Source: Gillisella terrae (GTDB lineage Bacteria; Pseudomonadota; Alphaproteobacteria; Rhizobiales; Rhizobiaceae). From it: DNA of 64,000 bases. Position numbers and translations under genes: made by a program. Positions 39,355 to 48,440 of this stretch are shown one piece after another (the stretch's first letter is position 1; the number at the start of each line of letters is the position of its first letter). Below the pieces are notes generated by a model. It was given only the letters and a program-made list of their open reading frames with translations, searched no databases and was not told the origin of the DNA. The stretch spans positions 1 through 64,000 of the forward strand of contig NZ_SSOA01000013.1 in the NCBI RefSeq assembly GCF_004801395.1, read 5' to 3'.

Positions 39355-39572
39355 TGAAACCCTCCCAAAAAAGACACCACCTCCAATGGCATCTTCACTA
39401 TTCATAAGCAGATTTCAAAATCGTGTAAAGGGCATTAGTAGTATTATATGTGCTGCACTGCAACATGCGTTATTTTTAATCTTTTTGCAGCACTGGCCGC
39501 AGCATTTTCCGCCGCATCGCACAAAAAACTCGCAACCCTCCAGGATGCACAGAAAGAGCGCATATTTTCCTT

Positions 39573-39625
39573 GATTGATCTAAAAATATCTATACTGGTT
39601 TCATTATGATATTTTTAGATCAATC
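39573..39625. promoter_or_regulatory. 18-bp perfect inverted repeat upstream of the RpiR gene
   Basis: GATTGATCTAAAAATATC (39573-39590) and its exact complement (39608-39625) flank a 17-nt spacer containing TATACT. The repeat ends 28 nt before the RpiR start. AT-rich inverted half-sites this long fit a dimer-of-dimers operator, most simply for RpiR autoregulation; a hairpin in the 5' leader is the alternative. Confidence 0.55.
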
Positions 39626-39652
39626 CTCACCCCCTCAGTCCAAGACGTGTTC

Positions 39653-40591
39653 ATGACCTCACCGCAAGACCGCATGTCGATTTCCCAGAGGATAATCCAC
39701 GCCACATTGTCGCCTGCCCATCGGCAGATCGCAGATTATGTGCTGGATTACCCTTTGCGGGTTGCCGCCATGCCAGCTGAAGATCTTGCCGAGATTGTTG
39801 GGGTCTCTGTCCCGACGGTCAATCGGTTTGCCCGCGCGCTTGGCTTTTCGGGCTATGCCCAATTTCGCGCCGATCTGGTGCTCGGCTATGAATCGGCCTT
39901 GGCACCGGTGGAAAAGCTGCGCGCAAAGCCGCAGCAATCCGTAGTCCCCGCCGACGTGTTTGCTGACACGCTGGCCACCATGGCGCGCAATGTGGAACGC
40001 ACCCGCCAGGCACTGGACCTTGATATTCTGGCGCAGGCGGTTGATGCCATTTTGTCCGCGCGGCGCATCTATATTATCGGGCTTGGCAGCAGCGCATGGC
40101 ATGGCGGCCTGCTGCTGCGGCGGCTCGATCTTTTTTCCGATGATGTGCGGCTTTTGGCCAATATTGAAGGAGCCTCTTTCTCGGCCCGGTCGCTGCGTGG
40201 CATTAAGCCCGGTGATCTGGTCGTGGCCATCGCCTTTCCGCGCTATATGGCCGACACGATCACCCTGTCAAAGCGCATGGCTGATGCGGGCGCGCAGGTG
40301 CTGGCCCTCACCGACAATGCCAGCTCACCGCTGGTTTCTCACGCCACCATGACGCTGTTTGCCCATGTGGAAAGCGCCTATTTTGCCAATTGCGAGGCGA
40401 GTGCGCTGGCGCTGATTGAGGCGTTGACGGCGGCCGTCGCCCACGCATCAGGCCGGTCCATGCAAGCGGCAACAGAGCTTGCCGATACCGTGCTTCCCTA
40501 TCTGCATGGAGGGCATTCAAACGCCTTTCGAGCCTCTGCCAAGCCTGCATTGATCGATGACATCCCAGATGATGACGCCGATCTCAGCTGA
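39653..40591 (+). CDS. RpiR-family regulator of the gsi operon
   Basis: A 312-residue regulator: N-terminal helix-turn-helix of the RpiR family (LSPAHRQIADYVLDYPLRVA, EIVGVSVPTVNRFARALGFSG) and a C-terminal SIS sugar/phosphosugar-binding domain (RRIYIIGLGSSAWHGGLLLRRL, GDLVVAIAFPRY). It precedes the gsiA homologue by 37 nt on the same strand and may be part of that transcript. An 18-bp inverted repeat lies just upstream. SIS domains usually sense phosphosugars, so its link to peptide uptake suggests an effector such as a cell-wall or amino-sugar metabolite; that is inference. Confidence 0.86.
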   Translation: MTSPQDRMSISQRIIHATLSPAHRQIADYVLDYPLRVAAMPAEDLAEIVGVSVPTVNRFARALGFSGYAQFRADLVLGYESALAPVEKLRAKPQQSVVPADVFADTLATMARNVERTRQALDLDILAQAVDAILSARRIYIIGLGSSAWHGGLLLRRLDLFSDDVRLLANIEGASFSARSLRGIKPGDLVVAIAFPRYMADTITLSKRMADAGAQVLALTDNASSPLVSHATMTLFAHVESAYFANCEASALALIEALTAAVAHASGRSMQAATELADTVLPYLHGGHSNAFRASAKPALIDDIPDDDADLS

Positions 40592-40628
40592 TCTTTTCTC
40601 TGCCAATTTCTGACCGAGCATATCGCCC

Positions 40629-42509
40629 ATGACCTCTCCTGCTTCTTTGCTTCAAGCCGCGCCTTCACTGCTGGACAATCAGGTCTTGGCTGTCGATGAT
40701 CTGACGGTGTCCTTCGCCACATCCGAGGGGCGGGTTCGCGCCGTGCGCAATGTGAGTTTTGATGTCGGCCGTGGCGAAACCCTGGCCATTGTTGGTGAAT
40801 CCGGTTCCGGTAAATCGGTGACCTCCTTGGCTTTAATGCGCCTGATCGAACATGGTGGCGGGCGCATTGACAGCGGCTCGATGCTGTTTCGCCCGGCAAA
40901 AGGCCCGGTGCTGGATCTGGCAACGGCAAATGCGCCGACCATGCGCAACATCCGCGGTGCCGATATTGCCATGATTTTTCAAGAGCCGATGACCTCGCTG
41001 AACCCGGTGTTTACCGCAGGCGAACAGATTGCAGAATCCCTTCGCCTGCATCAGAACATGAGCGATGCGAGCGCCAAGGCCGAAGCCCTGCGCATGCTGG
41101 ATCTGGTGCGTATTCCGGAAGCAAACCATGTGTTTGGCCGCTTCCCCCATCAACTTTCGGGCGGCATGCGCCAAAGGGTGATGATTGCCATGGCGCTCGC
41201 GTGCCGCCCCTCGCTGCTGATTGCCGATGAGCCAACAACCGCCCTCGATGTGACGGTGCAGGCGCAAATTTTGCAAATGATCCGCCAGTTGCAAGACGAT
41301 ATGAACATGGGTGTGTTGTTCATTACCCATGACATGGGCGTGGTGGCCGAAATTGCTGATCGGGTTCTGGTGATGTGTCAGGGCGAAAAGGTCGAGCACG
41401 GCGCATCCTATGACGTGTTTGAACAGCCAAGCCACCCTTATACCAAAGCACTTCTGGCCGCAGTTCCGCGCCTTGGGGCCATGGAAGGCACCGAGGGGCC
41501 GCGCGCCTTTGATCTGGTTGGCGCAGACACAACAACTGTGACCGCAGACCAACCACCAGCGCGCTTTGATCTGCCGCCGATTTTGAAAGTGCGTGATCTC
41601 GTCACCCGTTTTCCGGTCCGCCGTGGCTTTCTCAATCGGATTGATCGCTATGTGCATGCCGTCGAAAAGGTCAGTTTTGATCTCTATCCCGGCGAGACAT
41701 TGGCGCTTGTGGGAGAATCGGGCTGTGGCAAATCCACCACCGGCCGGTCCTTGTTGCGTCTGGTCGATAGCCAGAGCGGCAATGTCGAATTTGATGGCCG
41801 CAATGTGCTCGAATTGCCCGCAACCGAATTGCGCGGTCTTCGCCGCAATATTCAGCTGGTGTTTCAAGACCCTTTCGCCTCGCTTGATCCACGCCTCACG
41901 GTTGGCTTTTCCATTATGGAGCCGCTTTTGATCCACGGCATTGCCAAGGGTGAGGAAGCACGCAAGCGAGTGGCGTGGCTTTTGGAACGGGTGGGCCTCA
42001 CGGCCGCCCATGCCGAGCGCTATCCGCATGAATTTTCAGGCGGTCAGCGCCAGCGCGTCGCCATAGCCCGCGCTCTCGCTCTCAATCCCAAAGTGGTGGT
42101 GGCCGATGAATCGGTCTCGGCGCTGGACGTGTCCATCCAGGCGCAGATTGTCAATCTTTTGCTGGAATTGCAGCGCGACCTTGGCATTTCCTATCTGTTC
42201 ATCAGCCATGACATGGCCGTGGTCGAGCGCGTCAGCCACCGTGTGGCTGTGATGTATCTGGGCCAGATTGTCGAAATTGGCCCGCGCCGCGCCATCTTTG
42301 AAAACCCGCAGCATCCCTACACCAAAAAGCTGATGGCTGCCGTGCCGATCGCCGATCCGGCCCGCCGTCATCTGAAACGTGAATTTGCCGTGGAAGACCT
42401 GCCAAGCCCGGTTCGCAAAAAAGGCGATGAGCCGGTTGTGGAAGCGCTGCAGGAAGTGTCACCCGGCCATTTCGTAGCAAGGCACGCCGTTGGCGTGTTC
42501 AAAATGTAA
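40629..42509 (+). CDS. gsiA: glutathione/peptide ABC importer ATPase, GsiA type
   Basis: A 626-residue fused double ATPase of the Opp/Dpp family, the length and layout of E. coli GsiA (623). Domain 1: Walker A GESGSGKS (56-63), [15 protein letters not shown], Walker [13 protein letters not shown]. Domain 2: Walker [10 protein letters not shown] near 361, [14 protein letters not shown], Walker [14 protein letters not shown] (Ser replaces the usual Pro-Thr). Each has the C-terminal oligopeptide-transporter extension. Downstream genes match GsiB, GsiC and GsiD in order. Confidence 0.88.
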   Translation: MTSPASLLQAAPSLLDNQVLAVDDLTVSFATSEGRVRAVRNVSFDVGRGETLAIVGESGSGKSVTSLALMRLIEHGGGRIDSGSMLFRPAKGPVLDLATANAPTMRNIRGADIAMIFQEPMTSLNPVFTAGEQIAESLRLHQNMSDASAKAEALRMLDLVRIPEANHVFGRFPHQLSGGMRQRVMIAMALACRPSLLIADEPTTALDVTVQAQILQMIRQLQDDMNMGVLFITHDMGVVAEIADRVLVMCQGEKVEHGASYDVFEQPSHPYTKALLAAVPRLGAMEGTEGPRAFDLVGADTTTVTADQPPARFDLPPILKVRDLVTRFPVRRGFLNRIDRYVHAVEKVSFDLYPGETLALVGESGCGKSTTGRSLLRLVDSQSGNVEFDGRNVLELPATELRGLRRNIQLVFQDPFASLDPRLTVGFSIMEPLLIHGIAKGEEARKRVAWLLERVGLTAAHAERYPHEFSGGQRQRVAIARALALNPKVVVADESVSALDVSIQAQIVNLLLELQRDLGISYLFISHDMAVVERVSHRVAVMYLGQIVEIGPRRAIFENPQHPYTKKLMAAVPIADPARRHLKREFAVEDLPSPVRKKGDEPVVEALQEVSPGHFVARHAVGVFKM

Positions 42510-42552
42510 TTCTACGCTTACCAATCCAGACCCACCAGAACAGGAGATATTG

Positions 42553-44106
42553 ATGACGCACAGGTTCTCTTCCAGGCTCGCTCTTGCCACAGCGCTTGCA
42601 GGATTTCTATCATTGGGCGCAGGCCAGACGTTTGCGGCCAGCCATGTGGTTCTGGCTCTGGGTGGACAGGCTGAAACGCTCGACCCCTACAACACCAACA
42701 CCACGCTGACCACGGCTGTGACCAAGTCTTTCTATGAGGGCCTGTTTGGCTTCGATAAGGATTTGAAGGTGCAGCCCGTGCTGGCAACCGGCTATAGCGT
42801 GTCTGATGATGGTCTGGTCTATGACATCAAGCTGCGTGAAGGCGTGAAATTTCAAGACGGCACCGATTTCAATGCAGAGGCCGTGAAGGTCAATTTTGAT
42901 CGCGTTCGCAACCCTGAAAACAAGCTGGCACGCTTCAACCAGTTTAACCAGATCGACAAGGTCGAAGTTGTTTCGCCATCTGAGGTGCGTATCACGCTGA
43001 AACAGCCGTTTGGCCCCTTCATCAATTCGCTGGCTCACGCATCTGCTGCGATGATCTCGCCTGCTGCCCTGACCAAATGGGGTAACAAGGAAATCGCCTT
43101 CCATCCCGTCGGCACCGGCCCGTTTGAATTTGTCGAATGGAAGCAGACCGATTTCGTCAAGGTCAAGAAATTCGATGGTTACTGGCGCAAGGGCTTCCCA
43201 AAGGTGGATGACATCACCTGGAAGCCAGTGACGGATAACAACACCCGTGCAGCCATGCTGCAAACCGGCGAAGCTGATTTTGCCTATCCTATGCCTTATG
43301 AGCAGGTTGCAACGCTTGAGAAGAACGACAAGCTCAATGTCACGGTGTCTCCATCGATCATCGAGCGTTATTTGAGCTTCAACATGCTGCAAAAGCCTTT
43401 TGATGATCTGCGTGTGCGTCAGGCCATCAACTATGCGATCAACAAGGAAGCGCTGGCCAAGGTGGCGTTCAGCGGCTTTGCCAAGCCTGCCGAAGGCATC
43501 GTGCCAGAGGGCGTGCTCTATGCCCATAAATTGCCAACATGGCCCTATGATCCAGCCAAAGCGCGCGAATTGCTCAAAGAAGCCGGATATCCCAACGGTT
43601 TCGAATCCACCCTGTGGAGCGCCTACACCACCACGACCGCGCAAAAGAGCATCCAGTTTGTCCAGCAACAGTTGCAACAGGTTGGTATCAAGCTGAAGCT
43701 GCAGGCGCTGGAGCCCGGTCAGCGCACCGAGTGGGTGCAGACGGCACCCGATCCAAAGACCGCGAAAGTGCGCATGTATTATGCGGGCTGGTCTTCCTCG
43801 ACCGGTGAAGCCGACTGGGCCTTGCGCCCGCTGCTTGCCACCGAGGCATGGCCGCCAAAGCTGAACAACACCGCCTATTACAGCAACAAGACCGTGGATG
43901 ATCTGATTGCCAAGGCCATGAAGAGCACCAAGGACGATGAGAAAAAGACGCTCTATGCCGAAGCACAAGAGCAGATCATGAAGGATCTGCCTTGGGCACC
44001 GCTGGTGGTCGAGAAGAACGTCTCGGCATCCGCCAAGCGCTTGAGCGGCGTCTATGTCATGCCAGATGGTAATATCGACACGTCTGAGATTGCGGTCAGC
44101 CAGTAA
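42553..44106 (+). CDS. gsiB: glutathione-binding protein, GsiB type
   Basis: A 517-residue periplasmic binding protein (family 5) with signal peptide ending in AGQTFA (about residue 31). Segments such as [56 protein letters not shown] and [20 protein letters not shown] [20 protein letters not shown] closely follow E. coli GsiB. ATG 42553 has AGGAGATAT upstream; the frame from 42490 overlaps gsiA. It should bind glutathione or short peptides, including gamma-glutamyl or D-residue peptides. Confidence 0.87.
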   Translation: MTHRFSSRLALATALAGFLSLGAGQTFAASHVVLALGGQAETLDPYNTNTTLTTAVTKSFYEGLFGFDKDLKVQPVLATGYSVSDDGLVYDIKLREGVKFQDGTDFNAEAVKVNFDRVRNPENKLARFNQFNQIDKVEVVSPSEVRITLKQPFGPFINSLAHASAAMISPAALTKWGNKEIAFHPVGTGPFEFVEWKQTDFVKVKKFDGYWRKGFPKVDDITWKPVTDNNTRAAMLQTGEADFAYPMPYEQVATLEKNDKLNVTVSPSIIERYLSFNMLQKPFDDLRVRQAINYAINKEALAKVAFSGFAKPAEGIVPEGVLYAHKLPTWPYDPAKARELLKEAGYPNGFESTLWSAYTTTTAQKSIQFVQQQLQQVGIKLKLQALEPGQRTEWVQTAPDPKTAKVRMYYAGWSSSTGEADWALRPLLATEAWPPKLNNTAYYSNKTVDDLIAKAMKSTKDDEKKTLYAEAQEQIMKDLPWAPLVVEKNVSASAKRLSGVYVMPDGNIDTSEIAVSQ

Positions 44107-44114
44107 TCGCCCTT

Positions 44115-44170
44115 GAGAGAGGCGAAGCCCTCTCTTGCACATCTGTCCCGGCGCGTCCTGCGGCGGGACA
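44115..44170 (+). promoter_or_regulatory. paired hairpins between gsiB and gsiC
   Basis: Two stems fill the gap: AGAGAGG / CCTCTCT (44116-44135) and TGTCCCG / CGGGACA (44144-44170). The second stem is 7 bp with two more base pairs inside. No T-run follows. They could protect the gsiB mRNA end or attenuate the permease genes. Confidence 0.5.
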
Positions 44171-44208
44171 CCTCATCACCACCCTGAAGGCTTATTGCGG
44201 CTGTTGCC

Positions 44209-45129
44209 ATGTTCAATTATTTTCTGAAGCGCGTGTTTGGCCTCCTGCCAACACTTCTCATCGTTGCCGTGCTGGTTTTCCTGTTCGTGCATATGCTGCC
44301 GGGCGATCCGGCACGCCTTGCCGCAGGTCAGGATGCCGATGAGCAGACGGTTGCGCTGGTGCGCAGCGAACTGGGCCTCGACAAGCCCCTGCCCGAGCAA
44401 TTCGTGAGCTATTTTACCCGCATGGTGCATGGTGATCTGGGCGTTTCCATGCGCACGCATCGGCCTGTCTCGGTTGAAATTGGCGAGCGGTTCATGCCCA
44501 CCATGCTGCTCACCCTGACCAGCATGCTCTGGTCCGTCACCTTTGGCATGGGCATCGGCATTCTCTCGGCTGTTTTTCGCAATCAATGGCCAGACCGCCT
44601 CGGCATGACGCTTGCCGTCTCCGGCATTTCTTTTCCGGCCTTTGCTTTGGGCATGTTGCTCATGCAGATTTTCTCTGTCTGGCTGGGATGGTTGCCCACG
44701 GTGGGAGCCGATAGCTGGAAGCACTATATCCTGCCATCGCTGACCCTGGGTGCCGGTGTTGCAGCCGTGATGGCCCGCTTCACCCGTGCGGCCTTCGTTG
44801 ATGTCATTCAGGAAGATTTTGTACGCACCGCCCGCGCCAAGGGACTGAATGAAAAAGTGGTGATTGCCAAACATTGCCTGCGCAATGCCCTGATCCCGAT
44901 TGTCACCATGATGGGTCTGCAATTTGGCTTTTTGCTGGGCGGCTCCATCGTTGTGGAAGCGGTGTTCAACTGGCCGGGTGTTGGCCGCCTGCTGGTCGAT
45001 GCCGTGACCCAGCGCGATTATCCTGTCATTCAGGCCCTGGTCTTGATGTTCTCGCTCGAATTCATCTTGATCAATCTTGTCGTGGACCTGCTCTACGGCG
45101 TCATCAATCCGACAATCCGTTATAAATGA
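44209..45129 (+). CDS. gsiC: glutathione ABC permease, GsiC type
   Basis: A 306-residue DppB/OppB-type permease with six helices. [61 protein letters not shown] (ATPase-docking loop) and [21 protein letters not shown] follow E. coli GsiC almost word for word, including the terminal NPTIRYK. It pairs with GsiD, whose gene starts 7 nt downstream. Confidence 0.9.
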   Translation: MFNYFLKRVFGLLPTLLIVAVLVFLFVHMLPGDPARLAAGQDADEQTVALVRSELGLDKPLPEQFVSYFTRMVHGDLGVSMRTHRPVSVEIGERFMPTMLLTLTSMLWSVTFGMGIGILSAVFRNQWPDRLGMTLAVSGISFPAFALGMLLMQIFSVWLGWLPTVGADSWKHYILPSLTLGAGVAAVMARFTRAAFVDVIQEDFVRTARAKGLNEKVVIAKHCLRNALIPIVTMMGLQFGFLLGGSIVVEAVFNWPGVGRLLVDAVTQRDYPVIQALVLMFSLEFILINLVVDLLYGVINPTIRYK

Positions 45130-45136
45130 GCAGGCC

Positions 45137-46039
45137 ATGAGCGACATCCAATCTGCCCCCATTGCCATCATCCCCGAGGCAAATCGCGCCGTCTGCACAC
45201 CGTGGAGCGAATTCTGGCGCAAGTTCAAGCGTCAGCCGGTCGCTCTTGCCGCCCTGGCCTTCATTGCGCTGTTGATGGTGCTGGCCATTGCAGCCCCCTA
45301 TATCGTGCCTTTTGATGCCGAGAATTTCTTTGACTATGACATGATCAACGCAGGCCCCTCGCTGACCCATTGGTTTGGTGTTGACCCATTGGGCCGCGAT
45401 ATTTTCAGCCGCATCCTGATGGGTGCGCGCATCTCGCTGGCCACCGGCATTCTCTCTGTCACTCTGGGCGGGCTGATCGGCACCATCTTTGGGCTTCTGG
45501 CTGGCTATTATGAAGGCTGGTGGGATCGCATTGTCATGCGCATTTGCGATGTTCTGTTTGCCTTTCCCGGCATTCTGCTGGCCTTGGGCATCGTTGCCAT
45601 TCTTGGCAGTTCCATGGTCAATGTTGTGGCCGCCGTTGCCGTGTTTTCGGTTCCGGCTTTCGCGCGTTTGGTGCGTGGCAGCACGCTGGTGCTCAAGAAC
45701 ATGACCTATATCGAGGCCGCACGAAGTGTGGGGGCTTCCGATTTCATCATTCTGTTTCGCCACATTCTGCCCGGTGCCTTTTCCTCCATCGTTGTCTATT
45801 TCACCATGCGCCTTGGCACCTCGATCATCACCGCCGCCAGCCTTTCCTTTCTGGGCCTCGGCGCACAGCCGCCAACGCCAGAGTGGGGTGCCATGCTCAA
45901 TGATGCTCGCGCCGATATGGTCAATGCACCGCATGTGGCACTGTTTCCAAGCCTTGCGATTTTTGTCACGGTTTTGGCCTTTAACCTTTTGGGCGATGGT
46001 CTTCGCGATGCGATTGATCCGAAAATCGACCGAAAATAA
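45137..46039 (+). CDS. gsiD: glutathione ABC permease, GsiD type
   Basis: A 300-residue DppC/OppC-type permease: cytoplasmic N-terminus, helix 1 [44 protein letters not shown], docking loop [21 protein letters not shown], and the end segment [12 protein letters not shown]. The start at ATG 45137 avoids the long overlap of the frame from 45077 with gsiC. Confidence 0.9.
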   Translation: MSDIQSAPIAIIPEANRAVCTPWSEFWRKFKRQPVALAALAFIALLMVLAIAAPYIVPFDAENFFDYDMINAGPSLTHWFGVDPLGRDIFSRILMGARISLATGILSVTLGGLIGTIFGLLAGYYEGWWDRIVMRICDVLFAFPGILLALGIVAILGSSMVNVVAAVAVFSVPAFARLVRGSTLVLKNMTYIEAARSVGASDFIILFRHILPGAFSSIVVYFTMRLGTSIITAASLSFLGLGAQPPTPEWGAMLNDARADMVNAPHVALFPSLAIFVTVLAFNLLGDGLRDAIDPKIDRK

Positions 46040-46074
46040 TTGCCGTTCGTTCTTTTTACATCTCGGAGAAATCC

Positions 46075-46893
46075 ATGAAAATTCTTCTGTCTGTCGACAT
46101 TGAAGGTGTCGCTGGCGTCTACCACACAGAGCAGGTGCGCGCTGGCAATGGTGAATATGAGCGCGCCCGCCTTTTGATGACCGATGAAGCCAATGCCGCC
46201 ATTGCCGGAGCGTTTGACGCAGGTGCAACCGAGGTGTTCGTCAATGATTCCCACGGCTCGTTTCGCAATATGCCGCCGGATCGGCTTGATCCGCGCGCAC
46301 GCGCCATTCAGGGCAAGCCGCGCTATCTCAGCATGATGTCCGGCGTTGATCTCGGTGTCGATGGCGTTTGCCTGATTGGTCATCATTCGCGCGGCCAGGG
46401 CTATGGCATATTGGCCCATACCATCAACAGCTTCGCCTTTTCGCGCATCTTCCTCAACGGTCAGGAACTGGGGGAAGCGGGCATTTATGGCGCACTGGCT
46501 GGCGAATATGGTGTGCCGGTGATCATGGCCAGCGGCGATGATGTATTTATTGACGAAAACAAAGATCTCTTTCCCAAGACCACCTTTGTCGAAACCAAAA
46601 AAGCGGGCGGTGCGATCTGCGGCGTCAGTCTGTCGCCGGAGCAATCGTGCCAAGCCATTCGCGAAGGCGTGCGGATCGCCGTTGGCGCAGCCCACCAAAC
46701 GCCCGTTTTTGCCTTAAATGGTCCCATTACGGTAGAGATCGAAACCCAATCCACCAGACTTGCCGATCTGTTTTGCCAATGGCCAACGCTTTCCCGCATT
46801 GGCGGCAACCGCATTTCGTTTGAAGCGCCAAAGGTTGAACATGCCGTGCGCATGATCAACTCTCTCTCGGCCATGTCGACAATGCTGCGATAA
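46075..46893 (+). CDS. M55 D-aminopeptidase (DppA-type)
   Basis: A 272-residue zinc D-aminopeptidase of family M55, like Bacillus subtilis DppA. The metal ligands are all present: Asp8 and Glu10 (SVDIEGVAG), His60 (NDSHG), His104 (GHHSRG) and Glu134 (LGEAGIYGA). The family forms a decameric ring. Cytoplasmic, no signal peptide. In the middle of a peptide-import operon it would split imported D-amino-acid peptides, for example those from peptidoglycan. The symbol dppA is not used because it is shared with the E. coli binding protein. Confidence 0.88.
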   Translation: MKILLSVDIEGVAGVYHTEQVRAGNGEYERARLLMTDEANAAIAGAFDAGATEVFVNDSHGSFRNMPPDRLDPRARAIQGKPRYLSMMSGVDLGVDGVCLIGHHSRGQGYGILAHTINSFAFSRIFLNGQELGEAGIYGALAGEYGVPVIMASGDDVFIDENKDLFPKTTFVETKKAGGAICGVSLSPEQSCQAIREGVRIAVGAAHQTPVFALNGPITVEIETQSTRLADLFCQWPTLSRIGGNRISFEAPKVEHAVRMINSLSAMSTMLR

Positions 46894-46917
46894 CATCCAA
46901 ACTCATTTGAGGCATCT

Positions 46918-47883
46918 ATGAAAAACGCTCAGCAAAATCCGATTGCCTTGGCCATTCACGGCGGGTGCGGCGTGATGAACAAGGCCGATATGCCGGAAGG
47001 CGAGTGGGAGGCCGCCCGCGCCGACCTCACGCGGGCGTTAAAGGCCGGTTGGGCCTTGCTCACGCAAGGGGGATCAGCACTCGATGCCGTGGAAGCCGCT
47101 GTGGTGGTCATGGAAAATTCCGAGCATTTCAACGCGGGCCATGGTGCGGCCCTCAACACCGATGGCGCGCATGAACTGGACGCCTCGATTATGGATGGCA
47201 GCACCGGAGAGGCAGGAGCGGTGGCGATGACACGCGCGATCCGCAACCCTATCACCGCCGCCCGCGCCCTGATGCACAGCGGCGAAACCGTGATGCTGGG
47301 TGGTGCAGCTGCCGATGCTTTCGCGAAAAAAGCAGGTCTTCCCATGGTGAAACAGGCCTATTTCACCACCGAACGGCGCTTAAAAGCGCTGGCGTCTCTC
47401 AAAGAACACGCCAAAGCAGGCACGGACGCAAAAGCCAGCGAGGCTGAAAAGCATGGCACCGTTGGCGCGGTGGCACTTGATGCGCAGGGCCATCTGGCCG
47501 CCGCCACCTCCACCGGCGGCTTTAACAACAAGCCCGCCGGCCGCATTGGCGATTCTGCCATTATTGGTGCCGGAACCTATGCCCGTGACGGCGTGGTCGC
47601 CATATCAGGCACCGGCAAAGGCGAGTTTTTCATCCGCCATGCGGTGGGCCATGAAATCGCCAGTCGAATGCGCTATCTGGGTGAGACTCTGACCGGTGCT
47701 TGCCAGCACGTTGTCTTTACCGATCTCGCCCCCCACGACATTGGAGCTGGCCTTGTGGCTGTTGGTGCCGATGGTTCCATCACCGCTCCTTACAACACCG
47801 CAGGCATGTTTCGCGGCTGGATTGACACAGACGGGCGGATGTTTGTCGCCACCCATGACGAAATATTCGAGACGCAAGCCTGA
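46918..47883 (+). CDS. iaaA: isoaspartyl peptidase/L-asparaginase (IaaA, Ntn hydrolase)
   Basis: A 321-residue plant-type asparaginase made as a proenzyme that self-cleaves before Thr181 (KHGTVGAVALD), leaving Thr as N-terminal nucleophile. N-terminal AIHGGCGVMNKADMP, LNAGHGAALNT-type segment FNAGHGAALNTDGAHELDAS, and C-terminal GTGKGEFFIRHAVGHEI are family signatures. E. coli iaaA also sits next to gsiABCD. It removes isoaspartyl or gamma-glutamyl-like residues from imported peptides. Last gene of the operon, 24 nt behind the M55 gene. Confidence 0.9.
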   Translation: MKNAQQNPIALAIHGGCGVMNKADMPEGEWEAARADLTRALKAGWALLTQGGSALDAVEAAVVVMENSEHFNAGHGAALNTDGAHELDASIMDGSTGEAGAVAMTRAIRNPITAARALMHSGETVMLGGAAADAFAKKAGLPMVKQAYFTTERRLKALASLKEHAKAGTDAKASEAEKHGTVGAVALDAQGHLAAATSTGGFNNKPAGRIGDSAIIGAGTYARDGVVAISGTGKGEFFIRHAVGHEIASRMRYLGETLTGACQHVVFTDLAPHDIGAGLVAVGADGSITAPYNTAGMFRGWIDTDGRMFVATHDEIFETQA

Positions 47884-48440
47884 AAATATAGGCACCGAAT
47901 AACCACACATTCTTTTTGCTTAGGAGAGATTCTTCTCCACATGGTTGCATCAACATCTGCAATCTTTTCGCTCACCAGCGCCTTGCACAGCTCCTGCATA
48001 ATTCCTTCGATCGATCGGGATTGAAGGAATTATGCAGGAGGGGTGTAGTACCAATTGTCATTGAAAATAGCTCTGGGCATGCCTCTTTCGAATGTCTCAA
48101 GCCTCTGATGCAATTGAGAGATTTGAAATATCTTGAAGGCGACGATGCGTGAGCATCATTGAGCTTTTGTACAAGGCGTTGTCATGATTGCAGCCTCCTT
48201 TTCCTCGCCCGCCGCGAACTTGTCAACTTAAGGTTCGGACAAGCCAGAGACCCCATAATCAAACCGCTGGCTGGAAAACCGTCTTGCGTGGAAGTGCGTT
48301 GCCCTTTGGGAGCAAATGCGCGTGCCGCACAAGAAAGGCAAATCCAGAACTTTTATTGCATCCATAACGATTTCGTTCGTCTCATGTCCGTGCAGTTTAA
48401 GTTGGTTTTTGTATCGCGAGAATACTTGGGGTTTTGACGC
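47884..48440. other. 557-nt intergenic stretch before the giant repeat gene
   Basis: Contains the strong palindrome at 47991-48040 and otherwise no convincing gene. Two open frames (47916-48152 and 48159-48437) lack ribosome sites and family-like composition, and the first runs through the palindrome. The promoter of the giant gene should lie here, but no good -35/-10 pair or ribosome site is visible: the bases before ATG 48441 (TTGGGGTTTTGACGC) give only a weak match. Confidence 0.55.
47991..48040. repeat. dispersed palindrome, copy 2 (CTCCTGCATAATTCCTTC)
   Basis: Perfect 18-bp arms (47991-48008 and 48023-48040) extend through a G-U and three more pairs to a 22-bp stem with a 6-nt loop. The outer sequence CTGCATAATTCCTT / AAGGAATTATGCAG matches the palindrome at 1671-1714 in all but a few positions. 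It is 107 nt after the iaaA stop. Such palindromes are typical dispersed intergenic repeats of Rhizobiaceae and may also end transcription. Confidence 0.75.

Noticed and set aside
42610..44142. Minus-strand frame of 510 codons opposite gsiB
   Set aside because: Shadow of a strongly homologous gene; low-complexity Gly/His/Arg-rich product.
47916..48152. 78-codon frame running through the large palindrome
   Set aside because: Coding through a 22-bp hairpin stem with no ribosome site is improbable.
48159..48437. 92-codon frame just before the giant gene
   Set aside because: No ribosome site, cysteine- and arginine-rich start, no family pattern; more likely leader DNA.
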